Source: an uncultured Clostridiaceae bacterium
Lineage (GTDB): Bacteria > Bacillota > Clostridia > Lachnospirales > Lachnospiraceae
Direction of reading: 5' to 3'
NCBI GenBank assembly: GCA_902477765.1
Contig: CABSIM010000039.1
Location: 1 to 25,241 of the forward strand
DNA length: 25,241 nt
The notes beneath the pieces were generated by a model. The model searched no databases. It saw only the letters and a list, made by a program, of their open reading frames with translations, and was not told the DNA's origin. The translations under genes were made by a program, and so were the position numbers. Shown in pieces: positions 1 to 7,329 of this stretch; within the stretch, counting starts at the first letter, position 1, and the number at the start of each line of letters is the position of its first letter.

Positions 1-41
1 TGTATGGAGCTGACTGTTACTAATCGGTCGAGGGCTTGACC
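1..41 (+). rRNA. 23S ribosomal RNA, 3' end (partial)
   Basis: The first ~41 bases match the conserved 3' end of bacterial 23S rRNA (GAGCTGACTGTTACTAAT followed by GGTCGAGGGCTTGACC, close to the Bacillus and clostridial ends). The rest of the gene lies left of the window. The exact mature end cannot be fixed without the 5' flank that pairs with it in the processing stem. The next 83 bases (42-124) are AT-rich spacer with no 5S-like sequence, and tRNA-Gly follows directly. Confidence 0.9.
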
Positions 42-124
42 AGAAGGTGTTTGTGGTTGGTTTGGATGATTTCAATATGTGGTTTTGAAGGTATGTTGAT
101 TGCCTTTAAATGAATATGTTTTTT

Positions 125-196
125 GCACGAGTGGCTCAGTGGTGGAGTATCGCCTTGCCAAGGCGAGGGTCGCGGGTTCGAATCCCGTCTCGTGCT
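125..196 (+). tRNA. tRNA-Gly (anticodon GCC)
   Basis: A full cloverleaf can be folded by eye: acceptor stem GCACGAG/CTCGTGC, D-stem GCTC/GAGT, anticodon stem TCGCC/GGCGA around loop TTGCCAA (anticodon GCC, about 158-160), a 5-base variable loop, and T-stem GCGGG/CCCGT around TTCGAAT. The discriminator base is T, as expected for bacterial tRNA-Gly. CCA is not encoded, since the gene runs into T residues. It lies 83 bases after the 23S rRNA end and before a terminator, so it is probably the last gene of the rRNA transcript. Confidence 0.95.
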
Positions 197-206
197 TTTT
201 TTATTG

Positions 207-244
207 AAAGCGAAGCTCTGGTTTTACAGAGGATTCGCTTTTTT
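207..244 (+). terminator. Rho-independent terminator of the rRNA/tRNA-Gly transcript
   Basis: The 8-base arm AAAGCGAA pairs with TTCGCTTT, with an inner CTCTG/CAGAG stem and a short TTTTA-type loop, and the hairpin runs into a T-rich tail. It sits 10 bases after the tRNA and before the promoter of the sugar kinase, so it separates the stable-RNA operon from the first protein gene. Confidence 0.8.
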
Positions 245-282
245 GATTTTAAAGAAGTGAATTTCTGACACAGTCCGTCTGC

Positions 283-311
283 TGGACATGATACCTGGTT
301 TTTGCTATAAT
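283..311 (+). promoter_or_regulatory. Sigma-A type promoter for the PfkB kinase gene
   Basis: TGGACA (283-288), a 17-base spacer, then a perfect TATAAT (306-311). Transcription would start near 318, about 37 bases before the ATG. It lies after the tRNA terminator, as expected for a new transcription unit. Confidence 0.75.
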
Positions 312-354
312 AAGAGCAGCATTTCATCAGAAAATATGCTGAGGGAGGCAGGAA

Positions 355-1329
355 ATGGAAAAAATATATGACGTAACAGCTCTTGGGGAGCTTCTGATTG
401 ATTTTACGGAAAACGGCACCAGCAGCCAGGGAAATCCCATCCTTGAGGCAAATCCGGGGGGAGCACCCTGCAATGTACTGGCCATGTTGCAGAAACTGGG
501 GAGAAAAACATCTTTCATAGGAAAAGTCGGAGAAGATCAGTTCGGAACCATGCTGAAAAAGGCTGTTGAAGATGCGGGAATCGATACCGGAAATCTGGTT
601 TTCGACAAGGATGTTCATACGACACTTGCATTTGTCCATACATATCCGGACGGAGACAGGGATTTTTCCTTTTACAGAAATCCCGGAGCGGATGTGATGC
701 TGAGAAGTGACGAGGTTCAGAAAGAACGGATTGAAGCTTCCCGGATATTCCATTTCGGAACCCTGTCTTTTACCCATGAGGAATCGCGCAAGGCAGTATG
801 CCAGGGAATTCATTACGCAAAAGAAGCCGGGGTGACGGTTTCCTTTGATCCCAATCTGAGGGAACCGCTGTGGGCAGATCTGGAAGACGCCAGAAAGGCC
901 ATGGCTTACGGCATGAGTCAGTGTGATATCCTGAAAATATCAGATAATGAACTGGTTTTCTTCACAGGGAAAGAAGATTATGATGAAGGAATCGCAGCAA
1001 TCAGGGAGGCCTATAAAATTCCTCTGATTTTTCTGACCATGGGTAAGGACGGGAGCCGTGCATATTATAAAGATATGAGGGTGGAGGCCGGACCCTTCCC
1101 GCAGAAGAATACCATTGAAACCACGGGGGCGGGCGATACATTTACAGGGTGCGCCCTGGACGGAATCCTGACGGCAGGTCTGGATAACCTGACGGAAAAG
1201 GATCTTTCAGGAATCCTGACGTTCGCCAATGCTGCAGCAGCGCTGATTACCACCAGGCGCGGCGCACTGAAAGTCATGCCGGAAAAAGAAGAGGTTCTCA
1301 GACTTGCGGCAGAGCGGACAGGCGTCTGA
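355..1329 (+). CDS. PfkB-family carbohydrate kinase, probable fructokinase
   Basis: A 324-residue cytoplasmic sugar kinase of the ribokinase/PfkB family, which transfers phosphate from ATP to a sugar hydroxyl. Visible marks are the N-terminal strand GELLIDF, the substrate-binding NPGGAPCNV di-glycine motif near residues 33-41, and the C-terminal signature TTGAGDTFTG with the anion hole and catalytic Asp261. Length and the early ALGELLIDF sequence fit fructokinases (ScrK/Frk) best, but sugar choice cannot be read safely from motifs. No sucrose or fructose transport gene is adjacent. The ATG at 355 has GGGAGG six bases upstream and a good promoter at 283-311. It is probably cotranscribed with the following dihydrouridine synthase, since no terminator lies between them. 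Confidence 0.88.
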   Translation: MEKIYDVTALGELLIDFTENGTSSQGNPILEANPGGAPCNVLAMLQKLGRKTSFIGKVGEDQFGTMLKKAVEDAGIDTGNLVFDKDVHTTLAFVHTYPDGDRDFSFYRNPGADVMLRSDEVQKERIEASRIFHFGTLSFTHEESRKAVCQGIHYAKEAGVTVSFDPNLREPLWADLEDARKAMAYGMSQCDILKISDNELVFFTGKEDYDEGIAAIREAYKIPLIFLTMGKDGSRAYYKDMRVEAGPFPQKNTIETTGAGDTFTGCALDGILTAGLDNLTEKDLSGILTFANAAAALITTRRGALKVMPEKEEVLRLAAERTGV

Positions 1330-1481
1330 TGTAAGAAAGTGCCAGAAAGAAGAGCAGGACAGGCAGGCCGGAAGGGCAGGGGCAGAAGAAAACCATGAAG
1401 GACCGGAAGAACTGAAAGGACCGGGCAATGGAACTGATGGGCCCCGCCGGCCGGAAAAGCGGTAAGAAAGGAAATGGAAGC

Positions 1482-2447
1482 GTGCAGATTTATTTTGCTC
1501 CCATGGAGGGAATCACCGGATATATATACAGAACAACTCACCGCAGGTACTATCCGGGACTTGCAAAATATTTTACTCCGTTTCTGTCGCCGGGAGTGCA
1601 GAAGGGCCTGGGGAAAAAAGAACTGCGGGACATTCTTCCGGAAAATAATGTCGATGTACCCCTGATTCCTCAGATTATGACATGCCGGTCAGAAGATTTT
1701 CTGTGTACGGCAGATCTTCTGACAGATATGGGATATCAGGAAATCAATCTGAATCTGGGATGCCCGTCCGGCACCGTTGTGGCCAAGAAAAAAGGAGCTG
1801 GTTTCCTGGCATATCCGGATGAGCTGGACCGTTTTCTGGAAGAGGTCTTTGACGGACTGGAAAAAAGAAAGAGTACGGCAGGTATTACAGTCAAAACGCG
1901 GATCGGAAAGGATTCCCCGGATGAATTTCCGGAGCTTTTAGCCATATACAACCGGTATCCTCTGAAAGAACTGATCATACATCCGAGGATACAGACAGAT
2001 TTTTACAGAAACCATCCCAATATGGAAATATACCGGATGGCTCTGGAGGAAAGCAGAAATCCTGTGGTTTATAACGGTGATCTGTTTGATGCAGAAAAGA
2101 TCCGGGAACATTGTCAGAATTTTCCGGGTACCTGCGTTCTGATGCTGGGAAGGGGACTTCTGCGGGATCCGGGCCTTGCCGGAAGAGTCCTGAGACCGGA
2201 AGAGACAGGAGAAAACGGAAAACAGACCCGGAAAGCATTTGTCAGTGAACTGTGCAGCAGATATGAAGAAGCGTTTTCCGGAGACCGCAATGTTCTTTTT
2301 AAGATGAAAGAAATCTGGTTTTACATGGAAGATCTGTTTCCGGGAGCAGAAAAGGTAAAGAAAAAAATAAAAAAGGCATCGAGCCTTTCCGAGTACAGAT
2401 ATTATACAGAGGAATTGTTTGAGTATCAGGATATCTTTGAGATGTGA
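1482..2447 (+). CDS. dus: tRNA-dihydrouridine synthase (Dus family)
   Basis: An FMN-dependent enzyme that reduces uridine to dihydrouridine in tRNA D-loops, in the cytoplasm. The start APMEGITG, the motif NLNLGCPSG with its catalytic Cys (about residue 94), the KKGAGFL segment and the ITVKTRIG strand are typical of the Dus TIM barrel; the C-terminal ~80 residues are the helical tRNA-binding part. I chose the GTG at 1482 because AAGGAA lies 8 bases before it and family members begin at the equivalent of QIYFAPMEG. An in-frame ATG at 1428 would add 18 residues (Gly/Lys-rich, not typical). Length is then 321 residues, usual for the family. The 152-base gap from the kinase is purine-rich with no terminator, so readthrough is likely. 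Confidence 0.9.
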   Translation: MQIYFAPMEGITGYIYRTTHRRYYPGLAKYFTPFLSPGVQKGLGKKELRDILPENNVDVPLIPQIMTCRSEDFLCTADLLTDMGYQEINLNLGCPSGTVVAKKKGAGFLAYPDELDRFLEEVFDGLEKRKSTAGITVKTRIGKDSPDEFPELLAIYNRYPLKELIIHPRIQTDFYRNHPNMEIYRMALEESRNPVVYNGDLFDAEKIREHCQNFPGTCVLMLGRGLLRDPGLAGRVLRPEETGENGKQTRKAFVSELCSRYEEAFSGDRNVLFKMKEIWFYMEDLFPGAEKVKKKIKKASSLSEYRYYTEELFEYQDIFEM

Positions 2448-2512
2448 ACAGATTCTTGGGCAGAGAGGAAATACAAGAGCAGAGAATATGCAGCTGCGAA
2501 AACAGAATAATA

Positions 2513-2560
2513 AAAAGAAGCAGTCATAGAGAGGAACTCCTGATATTGGCTGCTTCTTTT
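2513..2560. terminator. Bidirectional terminator between dus and the D-aminopeptidase gene
   Basis: AAAAGAAGCAG (2513-2523) pairs perfectly with CTGCTTCTTTT (2550-2560) around a 26-base loop that holds a small AGG/CCT hairpin. T-runs lie at the 3' end on both strands, which suits the convergent genes on either side. Confidence 0.7.
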
Positions 2561-2576
2561 CTGGTGACAGAGGAGT

Positions 2577-3401
2577 CTAGCCTGCAAAGGCGTTGCAGGT
2601 TTTGATGACAAAACGCATATAACGGTAAAGGGAGTCAAAATCGTTTTTCTGAATCTTTACCGTACAGGGATCCACCCGCTCTACGGAGTCCATTCTGGCG
2701 GCAAAATCAGCATTCCGCTCGAAATGGAAGGTAATCTCCATGGAGTGGGGGGATTTTTTCGGAGTGAAAGACGGAAATGTCAGTGCATCGGACACCGCTG
2801 ACTCATAACGCTCTTTCAGAGTATTCCAGCTGCAGCAGACCGCGCTCTGAGAATTCAGGGCTTTTTTTGTTTCCACAAAGCGGTACTTTCCGTCCAGTTC
2901 TTCTTCCAGCTGAGTCTTCAGAAGATGATCGCCGCTGACCAGTATGACCGGAACTCCGTACTCCCATGCCAGTCTGGCATTGATTCCGCTTTCACCCATT
3001 TCCTTTCCGTCCACGCGGATGGAGCGGATCAGGGAACCGGCGATGGTATGGGCCATGACCCCATGGGTGTTGCTGCGGCAGTGGTACCCCAGAAAGAGAA
3101 CCCCGTCATAGGTGTTATCCAGCCCTTCCATCATTCCGTATTCCTTGTAAGCACCATTGCTGGTGACAAAGGAAACACGCGGATCCAGGCGGGAAGGCAG
3201 GAGATTGTCCATATTTCCATGGCCGTCATTGACGGTAATTTCGCTGACGCCATGGCGGAACAGCAGGTCTGCGGCCAGATTGATCTCGTTGATCATGTTG
3301 GTACGGTATTCTTCATAAAGTGCCCCGCTTCTGGACGTGTAGGCGGGATTGCTGTTGCCCCAGATTCCTTCGATATCTGCGGATATGTACAGTTTTTTCA
3401 T
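2577..3401 (-). CDS. M55-family D-aminopeptidase (DppA-like)
   Basis: A 274-residue zinc peptidase of the DppA family, which removes N-terminal D-amino acids (D-Ala-type peptides) in the cytoplasm. The metal ligands known for DppA are all recognisable: Asp9 and Glu11 in SADIEG, His61 in NDGHG, His107 in LGYH, and Glu137 in GESGIN. Length matches the family (~270). The start has AGGAGG 7 bases upstream and a good promoter. In Bacillus the gene belongs to a dipeptide-transport operon; here it is a single-gene unit between two terminator or promoter boundaries, so its peptide supply is unknown. It may act in peptidoglycan-peptide recycling (inference); the next gene, on the other strand, is a polysaccharide deacetylase. 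Confidence 0.9.
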   Translation of the reverse strand: MKKLYISADIEGIWGNSNPAYTSRSGALYEEYRTNMINEINLAADLLFRHGVSEITVNDGHGNMDNLLPSRLDPRVSFVTSNGAYKEYGMMEGLDNTYDGVLFLGYHCRSNTHGVMAHTIAGSLIRSIRVDGKEMGESGINARLAWEYGVPVILVSGDHLLKTQLEEELDGKYRFVETKKALNSQSAVCCSWNTLKERYESAVSDALTFPSFTPKKSPHSMEITFHFERNADFAARMDSVERVDPCTVKIQKNDFDSLYRYMRFVIKTCNAFAG

Positions 3402-3415
3402 GAAACGCCTCCTTC

Positions 3416-3434
3416 TGTGCCGGTAAACGGCACA
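3416..3434. repeat. Perfect inverted repeat in the 5' UTR of the D-aminopeptidase gene
   Basis: TGTGCCG and CGGCACA form a perfect 7-base inverted repeat with a 5-base spacer GTAAA. It lies between the predicted transcription start (near 3441 on the minus strand) and the ribosome binding site. It could be an operator or a hairpin near the 5' end of the mRNA. There is no T-run, so it is not a terminator. Confidence 0.5.
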
Positions 3435-3447
3435 AGATTCTTGATTT

Positions 3448-3476
3448 ATTTTAATTCAGAGACGGCGGCTTTGCAA
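3448..3476 (-). promoter_or_regulatory. Promoter for the D-aminopeptidase gene
   Basis: On the minus strand TTGCAA (3476-3471), a 17-base spacer, then TAAAAT (3453-3448). The start of transcription would be near 3441, 40 bases before the ATG. TTGCAA is its own complement, so the -35 reads the same on both strands, but no matching -10 is seen on the plus strand. Confidence 0.65.
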
Positions 3477-3579
3477 TGTATTTCAGGGAATCTGAACGGA
3501 AGGGACAGGAGAAAATTCCGGAATACAGACAGATGGCCCGGAATATTCTTTTATAAAGCAGGGAAGGAGGCGGATGAAG

Positions 3580-4302
3580 ATGGAGTTTCGCAGGCAGGTC
3601 ATCCTGTTTTCCGTCCTTGCAGCGGTGGATCTGTGTCTGGCGGCGGGGCTTGCAGGCTCAATCAGAATGTGGAGAGGAACCGGAAGTTTCCCGGGAGAGA
3701 AAACAGAACGGGCAGAAAGTGTGTCTTCAGACATGCCGGAACAGAGGACCGGAACCGTGGCACTTACATTTGATGACGGACCGGATCCTGTTTTTACGGC
3801 GGAACTTCTGGACGGTCTGAAGGAACGAGGCGTCAGTGCCTCTTTTTTTCTGATCGGAGATTCAGCGGAGAAAAACAGGGACCTGGTGCGCAGGATCCAC
3901 GATGAGGGACATCTGGTGGGGGTCCACTGCATGAAGCATGGGGATCTGACAAAAGAAACCGTGGAGGAGGCTTCGAAGGAACTGGAAAAAACCAGAGAAT
4001 GTCTCCTTGAAATCACAGGAAGCCGGCCGGAATATGTGCGCCCGCCTTACGGCGCATGGAATCAGTCTCTGGAGGATGCGGTGGACATGGAGCCCGTGCT
4101 CTGGACCGTGGACTCTCTGGACTGGAAACTTCAGGACCCGGACCGGGTTGCCGCCAGGGTTCTGAAGACCGTAAAAGACGGGGACATCATACTGATGCAT
4201 GATGGCTTTTCCTCCTCCGTGGAAGCGGCATTCAGGATTGTTGACAACCTGCAGGCAAGGGGGTATACTTTTGTTACGGTTGATGAATTGATGATCGATT
4301 AG
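3580..4302 (+). CDS. Membrane-anchored polysaccharide deacetylase (NodB/CE4 domain)
   Basis: A carbohydrate esterase family 4 protein, likely removing N-acetyl groups from peptidoglycan or another surface glycan. Residues about 7-28 form one hydrophobic segment (uncleaved signal or anchor), so the NodB domain (from about residue 58) faces outside. The catalytic motifs are present: TFDDGP (Asp65, Asp66), the metal pair His116/His120 in HCMKH, RPPYG (154-158), DSLDW (178-182) and LMHD with His207. The usual second motif is HS/T-xx-H; here Cys-Met-Lys fills the middle but both histidines remain. The ATG at 3580 was chosen since AAGGAGG lies 9 bases before it; an ATG at 3574 is only 3 bases from the same site. 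It ends 9 bases before rarA, suggesting one operon. Confidence 0.88.
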   Translation: MEFRRQVILFSVLAAVDLCLAAGLAGSIRMWRGTGSFPGEKTERAESVSSDMPEQRTGTVALTFDDGPDPVFTAELLDGLKERGVSASFFLIGDSAEKNRDLVRRIHDEGHLVGVHCMKHGDLTKETVEEASKELEKTRECLLEITGSRPEYVRPPYGAWNQSLEDAVDMEPVLWTVDSLDWKLQDPDRVAARVLKTVKDGDIILMHDGFSSSVEAAFRIVDNLQARGYTFVTVDELMID

Positions 4303-4311
4303 AGGAAAATT

Positions 4312-5640
4312 ATGGATTTATTTGAATACATGAGAGCCGGAGCCATGGAGAAGGAATCGCCGCTGGCTTCGCGGATGCGGCCGGTCTCCCTGGACGAGAT
4401 TGTAGGGCAGAAACATATTATAGGGAAGGATAAACTCCTTTACCGGGCCATCAAGGCGGACAAGCTGGGCTCGGTGATTTTCTACGGACCGCCCGGAACC
4501 GGAAAGACCACGCTGGCCAAGGTGATAGCCCGTACCACAAGTTCGGAATTTGAACAGATCAACGCCACCACCGCCGGAAAAAAAGACATGGAAGAAATCG
4601 TGGCAAGAGCCAGAGATGCTCTTGGCATGTACGGAAGGAAAACCATTCTTTTTGTGGATGAGATCCACCGGTTTAATAAGGGGCAGCAGGATTTCCTTCT
4701 GCCCTATGTGGAAGACGGGACGGTGACTTTGATCGGTGCCACCACGGAAAATCCATACTTTGAGGTGAACAGTGCGCTTCTTTCCAGATCCAGGATTTTT
4801 GAACTGAAGCCTCTGGAAAAGCAGGACATCCGGGAACTGGTGATAAGGGCTGTAACCGACGAAAAGCGCGGGATGGGAAGCTATCATGCCGAGATCACGG
4901 AAGAAGCCGCTGACTTTCTGGCAGATATGGCCAACGGAGATGCCAGAGCCGCACTGAATGCAGTGGAACTGGGGGTTCTGACCACAGAACCGGCAGAAGA
5001 CGGGAAGATTCATATTACCCTGGATGTGGCAGCGGAATGCATTCAGAAAAGAGCGGTCCGTTATGACAAAAACGGAGACAACCATTACGATACGGTGTCG
5101 GCTTTCATCAAGAGCATGAGAGGGTCGGATCCTGACGCCGCGCTGTATTATCTGGCAAGAATGCTGTATGCAGGCGAGGACGTGAAGTTCATAGCCAGAA
5201 GAATCATCATCTGTGCTTCGGAAGACGTGGGAAATGCGGACCCCAGGGCGCTGACGGTGGCGGTAAGCGCTGCGCAGGCAGTGGAAAGAATCGGGCTTCC
5301 GGAGGGACAGATTCCTCTGGCACAGGCTGCGGCCTATGTGGCATCCGCACCCAAAAGCAATGCTGCCTGTGTGGGGATCGCCGAAGCCATGGAGGCAGTA
5401 AAAAGCCGGAAAACCCCTCCGGTGCCGGTACATCTGCAGGACAGACATTATAAAGGTGCGGAAAAACTGGGACACGGAGACGGATATCTTTATGCACATG
5501 ACTATCCCAACCATTATGTGAAACAGCAGTATCTTCCGGACGGAATGGAAGATGCACATTTTTACAGACCCACGGATAATGGCTACGAAAAACACATCCG
5601 CCAGTATCTGGAATGGCTCAGGAGCGAAGAAGGGCAGTAA
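4312..5640 (+). CDS. rarA: Replication-associated recombination protein A (RarA/MgsA), AAA+ ATPase
   Basis: A 442-residue cytoplasmic AAA+ ATPase related to clamp-loader subunits, acting at stalled replication forks and in recombination. The N-terminal LASRMRPVSLDEIVGQKH is typical; Walker A GPPGTGKTT is at 59-67, Walker B LFVDEIHRFNKGQQD starts at 113, and the sensor-1 GATTENPYF follows. The C-terminal third carries the family's tetramerisation and winged-helix part, ending in the conserved YKGAEKLGHGDGY and DYPNHYVKQQYLP segments. Length is normal (420-450). GAGGA lies ahead of the ATG. The gene is 9 bases downstream of the deacetylase, so it is probably transcribed with it. No good hairpin terminator follows; the rho promoter starts 9 bases after its stop. 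Confidence 0.94.
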   Translation: MDLFEYMRAGAMEKESPLASRMRPVSLDEIVGQKHIIGKDKLLYRAIKADKLGSVIFYGPPGTGKTTLAKVIARTTSSEFEQINATTAGKKDMEEIVARARDALGMYGRKTILFVDEIHRFNKGQQDFLLPYVEDGTVTLIGATTENPYFEVNSALLSRSRIFELKPLEKQDIRELVIRAVTDEKRGMGSYHAEITEEAADFLADMANGDARAALNAVELGVLTTEPAEDGKIHITLDVAAECIQKRAVRYDKNGDNHYDTVSAFIKSMRGSDPDAALYYLARMLYAGEDVKFIARRIIICASEDVGNADPRALTVAVSAAQAVERIGLPEGQIPLAQAAAYVASAPKSNAACVGIAEAMEAVKSRKTPPVPVHLQDRHYKGAEKLGHGDGYLYAHDYPNHYVKQQYLPDGMEDAHFYRPTDNGYEKHIRQYLEWLRSEEGQ

Positions 5641-5648
5641 AAATCTGC

Positions 5649-5677
5649 TTTTCAATGCGAAAAAAATGCTATATAAT
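5649..5677 (+). promoter_or_regulatory. Probable promoter for rho
   Basis: TTTTCA (5649-5654, a weak -35), a 17-base spacer, and a perfect TATAAT (5672-5677). Transcription would begin near 5684, giving a 5' leader of about 176 bases before the rho start codon. The element lies just after the rarA stop. Confidence 0.55.
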
Positions 5678-5682
5678 GAATC

Positions 5683-5718
5683 TGCCGGCAGAGTTGCGGA
5701 AACAGACGGCTGCCGGCA
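5683..5718 (+). promoter_or_regulatory. Hairpin at the 5' end of the rho leader
   Basis: TGCCGGCAG (5683-5691) pairs perfectly with CTGCCGGCA (5710-5718) across an 18-base loop. It coincides with the predicted mRNA 5' end, so it could protect the transcript or take part in control of rho. No T-run follows. Downstream the leader becomes pyrimidine-rich (a run of seven T within 5790-5815), then reaches the GAGGAG ribosome binding site at 5848-5853. Rho genes are known to be autoregulated through their leaders; a link here is inference. Confidence 0.5.
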
Positions 5719-5859
5719 CAGTGACCGGAAAAGGGAGGTTGATGATTCCTCTCCGGTCAGAGAGTGAAACTGAGAATTCTTCGTTGCGAATCTTTCAATC
5801 TTTTTTTCTTACAAATCCCCAGCGACAGACCAAACAATCAGGAAAACGAGGAGAAATAT

Positions 5860-7311
5860 ATGCGTGAAAAATTAGAAACCTTGCCTTTAACACAGCTTCG
5901 TGAATTGGCAAAAAGCCAGGGAATCAGGCATGTCAGCAGTCTGAGAAAATCTGAGCTTATAGAACTTCTCTGCCAGCAGGCGGAAAAAGAAGAGGCAGAA
6001 AAAACTGCCGGAACAGCTGCCGGAGCAGGAGCCAGAACGGATTCCCGTCAGGGAAATTCCGCGCAGGGGATATCCGGACAGCGCCAGCAGAATGCCGGAA
6101 GCCATCCGGGAAATCCGGCTGCCCCGCAGGGAAACGGCAGCGGAAATTCCGATCCCAAAAGTGAGCTTCAGGAACTGGACAGCGGCATTGAAGCCAACGG
6201 AATTCTGGAAGTCATGCCCGATGGCTTCGGATTTATCCGGTGTGAGAATTTTCTTCCGGGAGAGAACGACGTCTATGTGGCGCCGTCCCAGATCCGCCGG
6301 TTCAATATGAAAACAGGAGACATCATCCGGGGAAGCAGACGGGTACGCACAGCCACGGAAAAATTTGCGGCCCTGCTTTATGTCACATCCATCAACGGCT
6401 ATCCGGTGAACGTGGCAGAAAAGAGACCTAATTTTGAAGATCTGACGCCGATTTTTCCTGATCACAGGCTGAGTCTGGAAGTGAGAAACGGAAAAAACAC
6501 CACAGCCATGCGCGTCATGGATCTGCTGGCTCCCATCGGAAAAGGGCAGAGAGGCATGATCGTATCTCCGCCCAAGGCAGGAAAAACCACCCTGCTGAAG
6601 CAGGTGGCCAAGGCTGTGACCACCAATTATCCGGACATGCATCTGATTATTCTTCTGATTGACGAACGGCCGGAAGAAGTGACGGATATCCGGGAATCCG
6701 TGGTGGGTCCCAATGTGGAAGTGATCTACTCGACCTTTGATGAACTTCCGGAGCGCCATAAACGGGTATCGGAGATGGTGATTGAAAGGGCCAAGCGCCT
6801 GGTGGAACACGGAAGGGACGTCATGATCCTTCTGGACAGCATGACACGACTGGCCAGAGCATATAATCTGGTGGTGCCGCCCAGCGGCCGTACACTTTCC
6901 GGCGGTCTGGACCCGGCAGCGCTTCATATGCCCAAACGGTTTTTCGGCGCAGCCCGGAACATGAGAGAAGGCGGAAGCCTGACGATCCTTGCCACAGCGC
7001 TGGTGGATACCGGAAGCCGCATGGATGATGTCATTTATGAGGAATTCAAGGGAACCGGAAACATGGAGCTGGTTCTGGACAGAAAACTGTCGGAAAAGAG
7101 AATTTTCCCGGCCATTGACATTCTGAAATCCGGAACCCGGCGGGATGACCTTCTGCTGACTGCGGAAGAGACAGAGGCCGTGGACAACGTCCGGAAAGCC
7201 ACCAACTCCATGAAGGCAGAGGAAGCCGTGGAAAAAGTCCTGGATCTGTTTGCCAGGACCAGAACGAACCGCGAGTTTGTGGATATGGCCAAGAAAATGC
7301 GGTTCTTTTAG
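5860..7311 (+). CDS. rho: Transcription termination factor Rho with a Gln/Asn/Gly-rich insert
   Basis: A hexameric RNA-dependent ATPase that terminates transcription. The N-terminal helical domain (LTQLRELAKSQGI, residues 10-38) is followed by a low-complexity insert at about 39-108 rich in Gln, Asn, Gly, Ala and Ser. Then comes the cold-shock-like RNA-binding domain (GILEVMPDGFGFIR, from 114) and the RecA-like motor: Walker A SPPKAGKTT at 236-244, DERPEEVTD, and Walker B with Asp326 in MILLDSMTRLARAYN. The ATG at 5860 is preceded by GAGGAG at 6 bases; an in-frame GTG at 5764 would add 32 unrelated residues and has no good site. Length is 483 residues; the insert explains the excess over the ~420 of E. 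coli Rho. Confidence 0.95.
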   Translation: MREKLETLPLTQLRELAKSQGIRHVSSLRKSELIELLCQQAEKEEAEKTAGTAAGAGARTDSRQGNSAQGISGQRQQNAGSHPGNPAAPQGNGSGNSDPKSELQELDSGIEANGILEVMPDGFGFIRCENFLPGENDVYVAPSQIRRFNMKTGDIIRGSRRVRTATEKFAALLYVTSINGYPVNVAEKRPNFEDLTPIFPDHRLSLEVRNGKNTTAMRVMDLLAPIGKGQRGMIVSPPKAGKTTLLKQVAKAVTTNYPDMHLIILLIDERPEEVTDIRESVVGPNVEVIYSTFDELPERHKRVSEMVIERAKRLVEHGRDVMILLDSMTRLARAYNLVVPPSGRTLSGGLDPAALHMPKRFFGAARNMREGGSLTILATALVDTGSRMDDVIYEEFKGTGNMELVLDRKLSEKRIFPAIDILKSGTRRDDLLLTAEETEAVDNVRKATNSMKAEEAVEKVLDLFARTRTNREFVDMAKKMRFF

Positions 7312-7329
7312 GCCGGAGGCATGAGAACA

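Noticed and set aside
3529..3557. Promoter with TATAAA at 3552 for the deacetylase gene
   Set aside because: The predicted start would fall at the ribosome binding site, and the -35 is poor.
5613..5867. Small plus-strand open frames between rarA and rho as a leader peptide
   Set aside because: They begin inside rarA, upstream of the rho promoter, and have no good ribosome binding site.
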